Shown here: positions 51,237 through 59,350 of the stretch, piece after piece | Position numbering within the stretch: position 1 is the stretch's first letter | Layout: the number at the start of each line of letters is the position of its first letter | Source: an uncultured Oscillospiraceae bacterium | GTDB taxonomy: Bacteria > Bacillota > Clostridia > Oscillospirales > Ruminococcaceae | Direction of reading: 5' to 3' | Assembly (NCBI GenBank): GCA_905197685.1 | Contig: CAJJZS010000005.1 | Coordinates: 62,001-126,000 of the forward strand | DNA length: 64,000 bases | Program-made: the position numbers and the translations under genes | Notes under the pieces: generated by a model | The model's input: only the letters and a program-made list of their open reading frames with translations | Database searches by the model: none | What the model was told of the DNA's origin: nothing

Positions 51237-51770
51237 ATGAACGATAAGATGTTCCGACAATTTATGCAAACAGAAGCGGACACCTCATGGATTGGATTGG
51301 GGCGGATACGCTCGCCGGAGCAGGCAACGCCGTATTTTTGCGACCCGATTGGATTTCGTGAATTTGCCGGCTTGGAGGCAGACGGAATCCGTTACGGGTT
51401 TATCGACGGATTTGGGGAAACGGTGTTTGTGGTAAACCCTCTGCCGCCCGAGGACGAGTATGTTTGTCCGATTGCCCGCAATTTTGAGGACTTTCTGCGA
51501 CTGGTGTTAGCCTGCAAAAATGCAAATTCCTTTGACCAGATGATTTGGATGGACAAAGAACAGTATGAAAGATTGCAGGAGCAAACCGTTCGCGACCTGC
51601 CCGAGGAAAGCGCGCAGGCGCTGAATACAATACAGGAGGAGTTTGGTTTAGAGCCGATGCCCAATCCGTTTGATTATGTAAAGCGGCTGCAAAAGGAATT
51701 TGACCCTTCCGTTCTGCAATTTTCCGATGAATACTACGATACACTGGGATTGGAACTTCCCGAACGATAA
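51237..51770 (+). CDS. Hypothetical protein, 177 aa
   Basis: A soluble acidic protein (MNDKMFRQFMQTEADTSWIG) with several aromatic motifs (DGIRYGFIDGFGETVFVVNP; NFEDFLRLVLACKNANSF). The pattern faintly recalls SUKH/SMI1-type proteins, but I cannot confirm it. GGAGGGAACTG precedes both a GTG at 51234 and the ATG at 51237. A TACAAT box lies 30 bp upstream with a weak -35. Downstream is the Fur-family gene, 202 bp away. Confidence 0.6.
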   Translation: MNDKMFRQFMQTEADTSWIGLGRIRSPEQATPYFCDPIGFREFAGLEADGIRYGFIDGFGETVFVVNPLPPEDEYVCPIARNFEDFLRLVLACKNANSFDQMIWMDKEQYERLQEQTVRDLPEESAQALNTIQEEFGLEPMPNPFDYVKRLQKEFDPSVLQFSDEYYDTLGLELPER

Positions 51771-51903
51771 CAGATGATGAAAAACTCTCCCGCTATGCTT
51801 TGATAAAGTATGGCGGGGGAGTTTTTTTCGGCTTTGCGGGAATAAAGAAAGTAAAACAGGATAGAATGGAAAAGAAAGGAAAGAAAAAAATTTGAAAAAA
51901 GGG

Positions 51904-51932
51904 TTGACAAAACAATACCTAAATGGTATATT
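51904..51932 (+). promoter_or_regulatory. Promoter of the Fur-family regulator gene
   Basis: -35 TTGACA (51904-51909), 17-bp spacer, -10 TATATT (51927-51932). Confidence 0.8.
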
Positions 51933-51938
51933 ATAATA

Positions 51939-51957
51939 AGTAATGATAATGATTACT
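51939..51957. promoter_or_regulatory. Fur/PerR-type operator
   Basis: AGTAATGATAATGATTACT matches the classical 19-bp Fur box at 14 positions and has AGTAAT/ATTACT arms. It begins just after the -10, so binding should block its own transcription. Confidence 0.65.
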
Positions 51958-51972
51958 GACAAGGAGAACAAA

Positions 51973-52389
51973 ATGACAGGGCAAAGAAGAAACTCACGGC
52001 AAAGAACCCTGATTTTACAAACGGTGCAGCGCTCGCGCAGCCACCCCAGCGCAGAGGAGGTTTACCGAGAGGTACAGCGGCAGATTCCGCAAATCAGTCT
52101 CGGCACCGTTTACCGGAACCTGAATTTGCTGGAGGAATCGGGTATGATTCGCCGAATCCATACCGGAGTGGGCAGCGACCGCTTTGACGGCATTACGGTA
52201 AAGCATCCGCACTTTATCTGTTCTTGCTGCAAAAGGGCGTTTGATTTAACATATAGCAAAGAAACCGTGCCGGAGCAGCTTGCCGGAATGTTTTACACAG
52301 ACGGCGGCGAGATTCGGGAAATTCAGGTTCAGGCGTTCGGCATCTGTCGGGACTGCATGGAATCGGGGCAAAATATCAACTGTTTGTAA
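51973..52389 (+). CDS. Fur-family metalloregulator, PerR-like
   Basis: 138 aa. Winged helix (SRQRTLILQTVQRSRSHPSA, ISLGTVYRNLNLLEESGMIR) and a metal-binding domain with HPHFICSCCKRAFDL and CRDC, the two CxxC zinc pairs. DRFDG supplies the regulatory-site residues seen in PerR. CAAGGAGAACAAA precedes the ATG at 51973. The next gene, rubrerythrin, is a standard PerR target, and the operator at 51939 suggests autoregulation. Peroxide sensing is inferred; Fur or Zur cannot be excluded. Confidence 0.9.
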   Translation: MTGQRRNSRQRTLILQTVQRSRSHPSAEEVYREVQRQIPQISLGTVYRNLNLLEESGMIRRIHTGVGSDRFDGITVKHPHFICSCCKRAFDLTYSKETVPEQLAGMFYTDGGEIREIQVQAFGICRDCMESGQNINCL

Positions 52390-52431
52390 TCAGAAAATAA
52401 AAGAAAGATATTACAGAAAGGCGGCTTTATT

Positions 52432-52971
52432 GTGACAAACTTAAAAGGTACAAAAACAGAGAAAAACTTACAGACTGCTTTTGCGGGAGAATCTCAGGCA
52501 AGAAACAAGTACACCTTCTACGCTTCTCAGGCGAAAAAAGAAGGATTTGAACAGATTGCCGCAATCTTTACCGAAACGGCAAACAACGAAAAAGAACACG
52601 CAAAGCTGTGGTTTAAGCTGCTCAATGATGGCATCGGCAGCACCGCAGAAAACCTGAAAGACGCAGCAGCGGGCGAAAATTACGAATGGACCGATATGTA
52701 CGCAACCTTTGCAAAAGAGGCAAGGGAAGAAGGCTTTGACAGAATCGCTTTCCTCTTTGAAGAGGTGGGCAAGATTGAAAAAGAGCATGAAGAACGCTAT
52801 CGTCAGCTTTGCAAAAATATCGAAGAAGGCAAAGTATTTAACCGCGAAGGCAAGACAGCTTGGATTTGCAGAAACTGCGGTCACATCCACTTTGGCGAAG
52901 AGGCGCCCGAAGCCTGTCCGGTATGCGCTCATCCAAAAGCGTACTTTGAATTAAGAGCACAGAACTACTAA
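52432..52971 (+). CDS. rbr: Rubrerythrin
   Basis: 179 aa non-haem iron NADH-linked peroxidase of anaerobes. Four-helix di-iron domain with Glu motifs in FAGESQARNKYTFYASQA, ANNEKEHAKLWF and KIEKEHEERY, then a C-terminal rubredoxin domain with CRNCG and CPVCAHP. The start is GTG 52432 after AAAGGCGGC. 42 bp after the Fur-family gene, probably cotranscribed. Detoxifies the peroxide made by desulfoferrodoxin. Confidence 0.97.
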   Translation: MTNLKGTKTEKNLQTAFAGESQARNKYTFYASQAKKEGFEQIAAIFTETANNEKEHAKLWFKLLNDGIGSTAENLKDAAAGENYEWTDMYATFAKEAREEGFDRIAFLFEEVGKIEKEHEERYRQLCKNIEEGKVFNREGKTAWICRNCGHIHFGEEAPEACPVCAHPKAYFELRAQNY

Positions 52972-53042
52972 TCGGTTTTGATTGCCGTTACTTTTTTTAA
53001 ATTCAAAATTCCCTCTTAAAAAAATCCTAATTTGAAAACCCC

Positions 53043-53086
53043 AAAAAGGTTCCGCACCGTTTTTTTGACGGTGCGGAACCTTTTTT
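53043..53086 (+). terminator. Terminator of the regulator/rubrerythrin operon
   Basis: An 18-bp stem, AAAAAGGTTCCGCACCGT (53043-53060) with 53068-53085, then T run. Confidence 0.9.
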
Positions 53087-53171
53087 ACAGGACGGGTGTA
53101 ACAAAAAGACAGGAAAACCGTTTTAATGGTAGAAAGGTTTTGAAAACCGAACAGAAAGGGGAAAAAGAAAG

Positions 53172-54425
53172 ATGATAAAACAGGCAGTTTCTGCGATATT
53201 GGCATTGGGGTTGGCTCTCGGTTCGGGGAGCGTTGCGCCAAACAATCGGGATTTAACCGGAAAATTGGAACGAAACGAGATTACCCCGACAGAAATTTCC
53301 GCGCCGGAATATCAACAGAAAAACCCGAAGGAGGAATTGACGCAGTTTTCTTTGGAACTGATGCAGCAGGAATTTGAGCAAAACAATCTGCTGATTTCCC
53401 CGCTTTCGATTCTTTCCGCGTTGGGTATGACGATGAACGGGGCGAAGGGGGAAACGCTTGCTCAGATGGAGCAGGTTTTCCACACCGAGAAGGACAGCTT
53501 AAACGAGTATCTGTATTCGTACCTTCATCAGCTGCCCTCAAGCAAGGAAAGCAAGATAAATCTTGCCAATTCTGTCTGGATTCGGGACGAAAAGGGGCTG
53601 AAAGTAAAGAAGAATTTTTTGCAGACCGCGCTGGATTACTACGATTCACAAATTTACAAAGAGCCGTTTAACAACAGCACCAAAAAGAAAATCAACGATT
53701 GGGTGAAAAAGGAAACGGACGGAATGATTCCAAAGGTTTTGGAAGAAGCGCCCCCGAAAGACGCGATGATGTATCTGGTGAATGCCCTTTCCTTTGACGG
53801 AAAATGGAGCAATCCCTATTTTGAGCATCAGGTGTGGGACGGAACCTTTACAACCGAGTCAGGGGAAAAGCAGGACGTTACCTTTATGGGCGGCGAACAG
53901 TACGGATATATTCGTTTGGAAAACGCTTCGGGATTCGGAAAACCGTACAAAGGCGGCGCGTATGAATTTGTTGCCCTGCTGCCGGACGAGGGAGTCAGTA
54001 TGCAGGAGTTTTTAAGCACACTGGACGCAGAAGAGATGATGCAGGCGGTGAAAAATAGGCGAAAGAAAAATGTACAGACCAAAATGCCGAAGTTTTCCGC
54101 AGAATATTCCGGCAACTTAAATGAGTCTTTGATGACATTGGGCATGACCGATGCGTTCGATTTCGGGAAAGCGGATTTTTCTTTGATGGCAAGCTCGTCA
54201 AGAGGAAACCTTTTTATCAGTAATGTGATTCACAAGACAAAAATTGATGTAAACGAACAGGGAACCAAAGCCGGAGCGGCAACGGTTGTGGAGATGTGTG
54301 CTGAAGCGGCAATCGAAGGAGAAAAGCCGAAAGAGGTCTTTTTGGACCGTCCGTTTTTCTATATGATTGTGGACTGCGAGCAAAACTTCCCTGTCTTTAT
54401 GGGTTGTCTGATGCAGGCAGAGTAA
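53172..54425 (+). CDS. Secreted serpin (serine protease inhibitor)
   Basis: 417 aa. Signal peptide of about 22 residues (ILALGLALGSGSVA), no lipobox, so exported. Full serpin fold: NLLISPLSILSALGMTMNGA, NSVWIRDEKGLKVK, MYLVNALSFDGKW, and FISNVIHKTKIDVNEQGTKA. The reactive-loop hinge EQGTKAGAAT fits the pattern of inhibitory serpins (Gly at P15, Thr at P14, small residues P12-P9), so an active trap is predicted. The scissile bond lies near MCAEAA; P1 cannot be fixed. GAAAGGGGAAAAAGAAAG precedes the ATG. Likely targets host or rival proteases; this is inferred. Confidence 0.94.
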   Translation: MIKQAVSAILALGLALGSGSVAPNNRDLTGKLERNEITPTEISAPEYQQKNPKEELTQFSLELMQQEFEQNNLLISPLSILSALGMTMNGAKGETLAQMEQVFHTEKDSLNEYLYSYLHQLPSSKESKINLANSVWIRDEKGLKVKKNFLQTALDYYDSQIYKEPFNNSTKKKINDWVKKETDGMIPKVLEEAPPKDAMMYLVNALSFDGKWSNPYFEHQVWDGTFTTESGEKQDVTFMGGEQYGYIRLENASGFGKPYKGGAYEFVALLPDEGVSMQEFLSTLDAEEMMQAVKNRRKKNVQTKMPKFSAEYSGNLNESLMTLGMTDAFDFGKADFSLMASSSRGNLFISNVIHKTKIDVNEQGTKAGAATVVEMCAEAAIEGEKPKEVFLDRPFFYMIVDCEQNFPVFMGCLMQAE

Positions 54426-54427
54426 AA

Positions 54428-54469
54428 AAACAAAAGAGGGTCGGAAATTTTTCCGACCCTCTTTTGTTT
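54428..54469. terminator. Terminator of the serpin gene
   Basis: A 19-bp stem (54428-54446 with 54451-54469) right after the stop codon. Confidence 0.9.
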
Positions 54470-54620
54470 AGAAAGAGCGGGAACAGCTTTCTTAAAAAAG
54501 GGAAAGAGCGGGAGAAAACGGAAAAAGCGATTTTCAGCCTTTTCTCTTTGAGTCCCAAAGCGGGGAGAAACGGCATAGGATAACAGTACCGGAGGAAACA
54601 GCAGCCTCCGTCAAATAAGG

Positions 54621-54656
54621 AAAGCGGCTGAGGAATGAAAATTCCTTAGCCGCTTT
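54621..54656 (-). terminator. Terminator of the DUF4015/Rnf-like operon
   Basis: AAAGCGGCTGAGGAAT (54621-54636) pairs with 54641-54656 with one G-T pair. It is 7 bp past the stop at 54663. Confidence 0.75.
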
Positions 54657-54662
54657 GCGCTT

Positions 54663-55856
54663 TTAGAGAGGCGGATTTTGAATGATACAGCGGCTGACGC
54701 CGATTTTTTCCTGCAAGGCGGACAGCTCTTCTGCCGTCATTCCTTCAGCATCGAAGAAAGCAATCAGATTGCGGTCGCCCAGCGCCTGTTCTACCGCAGC
54801 TCCCGCGGTTTTTAAGGTGTTGTACGGGTCGGCAGCCGGCTGAGGAATCGAAACAGAGTCGGTGGTAATGCCGTTTCCGAACACATTTAAGCTAAAATCA
54901 ACCACCGTATTTTGAGAAGCGATGTCGGCAGCTTCTCCGAAATACATTCGGTTGTCAACGCCCAAAATATTGGCAGCCGAGAAAAATCCGGTTAAATCGA
55001 CGCCCTTTTGCGCGGCGTATTCGGTCATCTGCTGCAAATACTGTTTTAAGAAGGCGTTTTTGTCCTCGTTTGCGTGTTCGCCGTAGTCAATCATGTCCAG
55101 CGAGTAGCCCTCGGGGAACTGAGTTCCCTGCAAAACAATCATCTCAAATCCTGCGGCGCAGGCGTCGTCCACAATTTTTTTGATGTAGTTTTGTCCCGAT
55201 TCGGAGAAGGGGTTGATCCACGGTTTGCCGCCCTTTTGCGGGTCATCATCGACCCAAAGGAAATCGGAATCCTTATAATGGGTGGCGGCGGCGTTGTCCG
55301 CAGACGGATACAGGTGGTCGCGGAAGGTATAGACAGAGGCAACGGGGATAAGTCCTGCCTGTTTTATTTGAGAAACAACGGCGTTTAAATCGACCGGCGA
55401 AGCGGAGGTAACCCGCGCGTCGGTGGTTTCTTGATAGTCAATTGCATAATTTACCGTACCGTCGGCAGCTTTCAGGTCGAACATCACGCTGTCATATCCC
55501 GCCTGCTTTAGCAAATCCAGCGAGGAAGCAAGCCGGTCGCTGTCGGCAACCGTTTCAATCGGGAGGTAGGCGGTTGCCTGTACGGAGGATGGGGACTGCT
55601 GTGTGTTCGATTCTTCTTCCGGTTCGGTATCGGTCGATTCGGCAGGCTCCTGAATCTGCGATTCCCCGACAACGGCGTTGTCCTGCGGTCGGTTCTGCCG
55701 CTGTTCAATCCAGTTGCTGACCGGCGTGTACAATGCCCATCCCAGAGCAAACAGAATACCGACAGCCGCTGCAATAATGACAATGCGCAGAACGATACTG
55801 CCCGCCGAGCGGCGGTATATTCTTTTGTGGCGTTTAATTTTGTAGGGTTTTCCCAT
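54663..55856 (-). CDS. DUF4015 putative glycoside hydrolase-like protein, membrane anchored
   Basis: 397 aa. Basic N-terminus (KPYKIKRHKRIYRR), one membrane span at about 20-45, an acidic Ser/Glu linker to about 95, then a TIM-barrel-like DUF4015 domain: YDSVMFDLKAADGTVNY, LIPVASVYTFRDHLYPS, WINPFSESGQNYIKKIVDDA and FEMIVLQGTQFPEGY. The family is related to glycoside hydrolases, but no enzyme activity is established. The start ATG 55856 has AGAGAGG nine bases upstream; ATG 55865 is too close to it. It follows the rnfA homologue by 30 bp and is probably in the same operon. Confidence 0.85.
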   Translation of the reverse strand: MGKPYKIKRHKRIYRRSAGSIVLRIVIIAAAVGILFALGWALYTPVSNWIEQRQNRPQDNAVVGESQIQEPAESTDTEPEEESNTQQSPSSVQATAYLPIETVADSDRLASSLDLLKQAGYDSVMFDLKAADGTVNYAIDYQETTDARVTSASPVDLNAVVSQIKQAGLIPVASVYTFRDHLYPSADNAAATHYKDSDFLWVDDDPQKGGKPWINPFSESGQNYIKKIVDDACAAGFEMIVLQGTQFPEGYSLDMIDYGEHANEDKNAFLKQYLQQMTEYAAQKGVDLTGFFSAANILGVDNRMYFGEAADIASQNTVVDFSLNVFGNGITTDSVSIPQPAADPYNTLKTAGAAVEQALGDRNLIAFFDAEGMTAEELSALQEKIGVSRCIIQNPPL

Positions 55857-55886
55857 AGAAAACATCCTCTCTGAGAAATGGTAGAT

Positions 55887-56483
55887 TTAAGCGGGCAGCT
55901 GATTTCCCAGCAAGCCGAACAGGGCAAGGGAAATGATGCCGAGATAGATAAAGGTGATGGGAAGTCCGCGGAACACCTTCGGGATGCGGGTCAGGCTTAT
56001 CTTTTGTCGCACCGACCACATCAAAAACATTGCGGCGGTGAATCCCACGCCCGAACCCAGACAGTAACCGAAAAAGGAGAAAAACTGCATATTGTTGCTC
56101 ATTCTTGAAGCAATCAGCAGCGGCGCTAAGGTTGCGCAGTTGACGCCGTAAAACGGCAGCTCCTTTTTGATTTTTTCAAAAAGATTCGGCGCAAAGCGTT
56201 TGAGCGCAAAATAAACGGCAAGAAAAACAACGGCGTTGATTGCCAGAAAGCTGAAGGTCAGCATCGGCTCAAAGGCGGAATGGGTGGCAAACACGCTGTT
56301 GAGAAAGAAAGCGGGAACGGAAGAAATGCAGATAATTCCGGTCAGCACCGAGCCGACCAGCATAATCTGCGAAGGGGTGAGCTTTTGATAGATGCCGGGA
56401 ATGTCAACGGCTCTGGTAAACAGAAGATTTTCCAAGACAAGAGCCACCAAAAAAGCGGCGGTGAGTTCTGTTAAAAAAATCAT
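55887..56483 (-). CDS. rnfA: RnfA homologue lacking one cluster cysteine
   Basis: 198 aa, six membrane spans. It aligns along its length with RnfA/RsxA: MIFLTELTAAFLVALVLENL, FSFLAINAVVFLAVYFALKR, LPFYGVNCATLAP, GVGFTAAMFLMWSVRQKI and PKVFRGLPITFIYLGI. In canonical RnfA a cysteine in the first span (LGLCPF) and one in TTNCAVLG bind the membrane iron-sulfur cluster. Here the first region reads RAVDIPGIYQKL, with no cysteine; only the second Cys remains. It overlaps rnfE by 4 bp. AGAGGTG precedes the ATG. Confidence 0.88.
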   Translation of the reverse strand: MIFLTELTAAFLVALVLENLLFTRAVDIPGIYQKLTPSQIMLVGSVLTGIICISSVPAFFLNSVFATHSAFEPMLTFSFLAINAVVFLAVYFALKRFAPNLFEKIKKELPFYGVNCATLAPLLIASRMSNNMQFFSFFGYCLGSGVGFTAAMFLMWSVRQKISLTRIPKVFRGLPITFIYLGIISLALFGLLGNQLPA

Positions 56484-57142
56484 TTTTGTTCTTCACCTCT
56501 TTCGGGATTGTCTGCGGCTTTTAAGGTAAACAGCAGAATCAGGCGGTGAATCAGGCGGAAAAACGCCGCTAAAAATCCCAGCAGGATAAAGCCGCCCATC
56601 GCCATCTGCGCAAACGGCAGGTGAGGCAAATCTTCAAAAATAACAACGCCCCACAAAGAGCCGGAAGCCGCAAGCTCCCGCAGCACGCCGCACAACAAGG
56701 CCACTATGGAAGAGCCGAGCCACAGGCGAAATGCAAAGGAAAAAGCGGCAAGCGGCTTTTGCCGGCAGGCTTTTTCCACCGAGTAGGCAAGCAGGGAGTT
56801 AACGCAAATCAGCGAGAAATAAACGCCCAGCGTATCAAAGATAAGCGGGGAGATGTACTGCACCAGCGACTGCGCCGGAATCAGCAGAAGGCAGGAAAGC
56901 AACGGATAGAACACAACCCGCAGCCATACCGGCAGACGGTTGCCAATCAGCGATGCAGCCACAACCGATGGGATAAAGCAGATCAGCATCGCAAGGGACA
57001 CCGCGCAGGCGCCCATCAGACCGTAGGAGGGAATGACCACCAGCGGCAGGGCAAGTCCCAGTGTCAGCAGCGGATTGCGGTAAAAGATGCCGTCGCTTTT
57101 GCGCAGGATATGTCGATATTTTCGGGCAACGCTCAGTTTCAT
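56480..57142 (-). CDS. rnfE: RnfE homologue lacking both cluster cysteines
   Basis: 220 aa, six spans. It matches RnfE/RsxE by order and pattern: NPLLTLGLALPLVV corresponds to LGLCPLLAV, LGVYFSLICVNSLLAYSVEK to [20 protein letters not shown], and GVLRELAASGSLWG to SLREIIGNGTLF. Both conserved cysteines (CP and NC) are replaced, although one Cys lies two residues before the second site. Start ATG 57142 follows GGAGGGGAG and overlaps the rnfD stop by one base. With RnfA it should form the pseudo-symmetric core, but apparently without the normal 2Fe-2S site. Confidence 0.82.
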   Translation of the reverse strand: MKLSVARKYRHILRKSDGIFYRNPLLTLGLALPLVVIPSYGLMGACAVSLAMLICFIPSVVAASLIGNRLPVWLRVVFYPLLSCLLLIPAQSLVQYISPLIFDTLGVYFSLICVNSLLAYSVEKACRQKPLAAFSFAFRLWLGSSIVALLCGVLRELAASGSLWGVVIFEDLPHLPFAQMAMGGFILLGFLAAFFRLIHRLILLFTLKAADNPERGEEQK

Positions 57143-58146
57143 CAAATCTCCCCTCCCTGTTCGTTATGCTCCGAATCGGAGTCAGAAACTTTGTGCAGGC
57201 GGGGCATCAGCCATTCGCAGAAGCAGTCGAAAGCAGGGGCAAGCGCGTTCATCAGCAGGATAGCAAACACGGCGCTCAGCTCCAAAGGGCTGAAGTAGCG
57301 GAACAGCATGGTAACCGCTCCGGCGCACAGTCCGTACAGGACGCGGGAAATGTGGTATTTGGGGGTGGTAACCGGGTCGTTTAACAGATAAACCGAAACG
57401 AAGAACAAAGAGCCGGCAAACACCTCGTTTAAGATAGATTCCAGCGGGCTTACCCCAAACGGGTGGTGAAACGCCGCAAACAGCGAAACCGAAAGCAGAT
57501 AGCTCAGCGGCAGATACCATTTTACGGCGTGCCTTGCGATGAGATAGATTAAGCAGGCAAAGATAATCAGGGTGTAGGTCGAGCCGATGGGTCCCGGAAA
57601 GTTGCCCAGCAGCAGCTCGGTAAAGCCCAGTCGGGGAATGCCGCCCAGCTTTAAGGTAGCGGTGGGACCCTGGAGGGTGGCTACCGCATCGGTAATCTGC
57701 ATGGGCAGGGTTTGCAGGGTGCGGGTGTATAAAAACATACTTCCGCTCCAGCAGATGGTTGCAAAGGCAACGCCGGCGGCGGCAGGGTTAAACAGGTTGT
57801 GTCCTGTTCCGCCAAAGGGCGCTTTTGCCACCAGAATTGCAAACAAAGAGGCGGCAACAACAATGTGAAAATCAATGGTCGGCGGCATCAGCATCGAGAT
57901 AATCAGACCGGTGACAATGGGGCTGAAATCCCGCAGATTGACGCGGCGGTAGGTAAGAAAACAGCACAGCCAGTCGGAAAGCAGGCAGGTAAGCACCGCA
58001 GCTGCGCCGACAGCAATAACGCGAAACCCATAATAAAAATAGGACATAAAGTACAGTGGCACCAGGGCAATCACAACATCGCTCATTAAGGTGCGGCTGG
58101 ACTCGGGGTGTCGGATATAGGGCGCGTGGTGAAGTGAAGAATTCAA
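57142..58146 (-). CDS. rnfD: RnfD homologue with altered flavin-attachment motif
   Basis: 334 aa, about nine spans. Family features: HHAPYIRHPESSRTLMSDVV, LRDFSPIVTGLIISMLMPP and KAPFGGTGHNLFNPAAAG. The SGAT motif, where FMN is covalently bound in RnfD/NqrB, is not seen; the corresponding stretch reads ATLQGPTATLKLGG, and the later GETS-type motif reads GPIGSTYT. The start is TTG 58146 with AAAGGAGAG nine bases upstream; the longer frame to 58326 overlaps rnfC and is not coding. FMN might still attach to a threonine in GPTAT, but that is open. Confidence 0.85.
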   Translation of the reverse strand: MNSSLHHAPYIRHPESSRTLMSDVVIALVPLYFMSYFYYGFRVIAVGAAAVLTCLLSDWLCCFLTYRRVNLRDFSPIVTGLIISMLMPPTIDFHIVVAASLFAILVAKAPFGGTGHNLFNPAAAGVAFATICWSGSMFLYTRTLQTLPMQITDAVATLQGPTATLKLGGIPRLGFTELLLGNFPGPIGSTYTLIIFACLIYLIARHAVKWYLPLSYLLSVSLFAAFHHPFGVSPLESILNEVFAGSLFFVSVYLLNDPVTTPKYHISRVLYGLCAGAVTMLFRYFSPLELSAVFAILLMNALAPAFDCFCEWLMPRLHKVSDSDSEHNEQGGEI

Positions 58147-58192
58147 AGGCGTAACTCTCCTTTCCAAAGAGAAGGTTTTGTTTGGGAACAGA

Positions 58193-59257
58193 TTATTTTT
58201 CCGGCGATTCCGACCGCTGTTCCAAGCGGCTCTGCCCGCGCATAATCTGGTAGGAAAGGTCCAGACGGGACGGACAGATGTAGCTGCAACTCGAGCAGCC
58301 GATACAGCGGGAAATGCCGAGTTCAACCGCTTTTTGGGTGTGGTGGGTGGTGACGCAGCGGTACAGCTTGCGGGGATTTAGCCCCTGCGGACAGGCTTCG
58401 ATGCAGCGTCCGCAGCCGACGCAGTTGTAAAGATGCTCCTGGCGGTCAACATGAAACGCCAAAACAGAACGGGTTACAGCCTGCACCGAGGTATGTTCCG
58501 GGTCATTGATTAAAATGCCGTGCATCGCGCTGCCCTCGATGATGTAGGAGGGGGTGCGGGTTAAGCCGCAGCGTTCCAGAATCTGCGCGACGGGGGTGCC
58601 GACGGTCACTTCCAGGTTGCACGGGTTTGCCACGCAGTTTCCCGCAACGGTAACAAAGGAGGTAGTCTGTACCTGTCCCTGCGTTACGGCGCGGTAAAGG
58701 TGTAACAGCGCGGCAGAGCCGACAATCAGCGCGTCTTTGGAAAAGCCGCGAAAGGCGCGGATTTCCATCGGATAGCGTCCCTCCATGCGGCGAACCTCAA
58801 CCGATTCGATGGCGGCAGGAATTTTTGTATCCAAAGCGGACATATTTTTATATACGGCGATAAAACAGCTTTGCGCCTCCAACGCCTCGGACAGCCACTT
58901 GAGCGCCTGCACCGCCTGAGCGCGGCAGTGCAGCAGAGGGTTAATCTGGCTGGATACATAAGGTTCGTCGTCGATGGCGTCGGCGCATAAAACCGATACC
59001 TTTTTCGGGCATTTTTGCAGTTTATCCGCCAAAGGTTTTCCGTCCCGCTCGTCAACAATGCCGGCAAGGCGGCAGATTTCAATCAGCTGCGCTTTGGAAA
59101 GCGGCTTGGAATCGTCCCGCTCATAGAAAAACGGCTGACTGTGCAGGGTGGAAGAACTGAAGAAAGGCAAAAACGGTTTGGAAAGAGCCGGTTCCTTTTC
59201 CTGCTCCAGCAGGATTCCGTTGGAAGAACCGGTCGCTAACCAGTTAAAAAAAGACAT
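58193..59257 (-). CDS. rnfC: RnfC homologue, short and with degenerate NADH/FMN site
   Basis: 354 aa against about 430 or more for typical RnfC. The N-terminal barrel-sandwich domain is largely missing. The glycine-rich NADH/FMN loop (GxGGAxFPT) is replaced by IVDERDGKPLADKL, ECEPY by DDEPY, and GGPMMG by EGSAMHG. Two 4Fe-4S motifs remain intact near the C-terminus: CVGCGRCIEACP and CIGCSSCSYICP. The start ATG 59257 follows GAAAGGAG. It heads the C-D-E-A operon; no rnfG or rnfB is present in this window. Electron transfer from NADH looks unlikely; ferredoxin-type transfer is possible. Confidence 0.85.
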   Translation of the reverse strand: MSFFNWLATGSSNGILLEQEKEPALSKPFLPFFSSSTLHSQPFFYERDDSKPLSKAQLIEICRLAGIVDERDGKPLADKLQKCPKKVSVLCADAIDDEPYVSSQINPLLHCRAQAVQALKWLSEALEAQSCFIAVYKNMSALDTKIPAAIESVEVRRMEGRYPMEIRAFRGFSKDALIVGSAALLHLYRAVTQGQVQTTSFVTVAGNCVANPCNLEVTVGTPVAQILERCGLTRTPSYIIEGSAMHGILINDPEHTSVQAVTRSVLAFHVDRQEHLYNCVGCGRCIEACPQGLNPRKLYRCVTTHHTQKAVELGISRCIGCSSCSYICPSRLDLSYQIMRGQSRLEQRSESPEK

Positions 59258-59350
59258 GAGGAAAAAACTCCTTTCGGATATCGCAGACAGCCGCAAAATC
59301 GGGCTGAAAAACAAATCAAATCAAGCTATGGGGAAAGGGATGGTCGGAAG

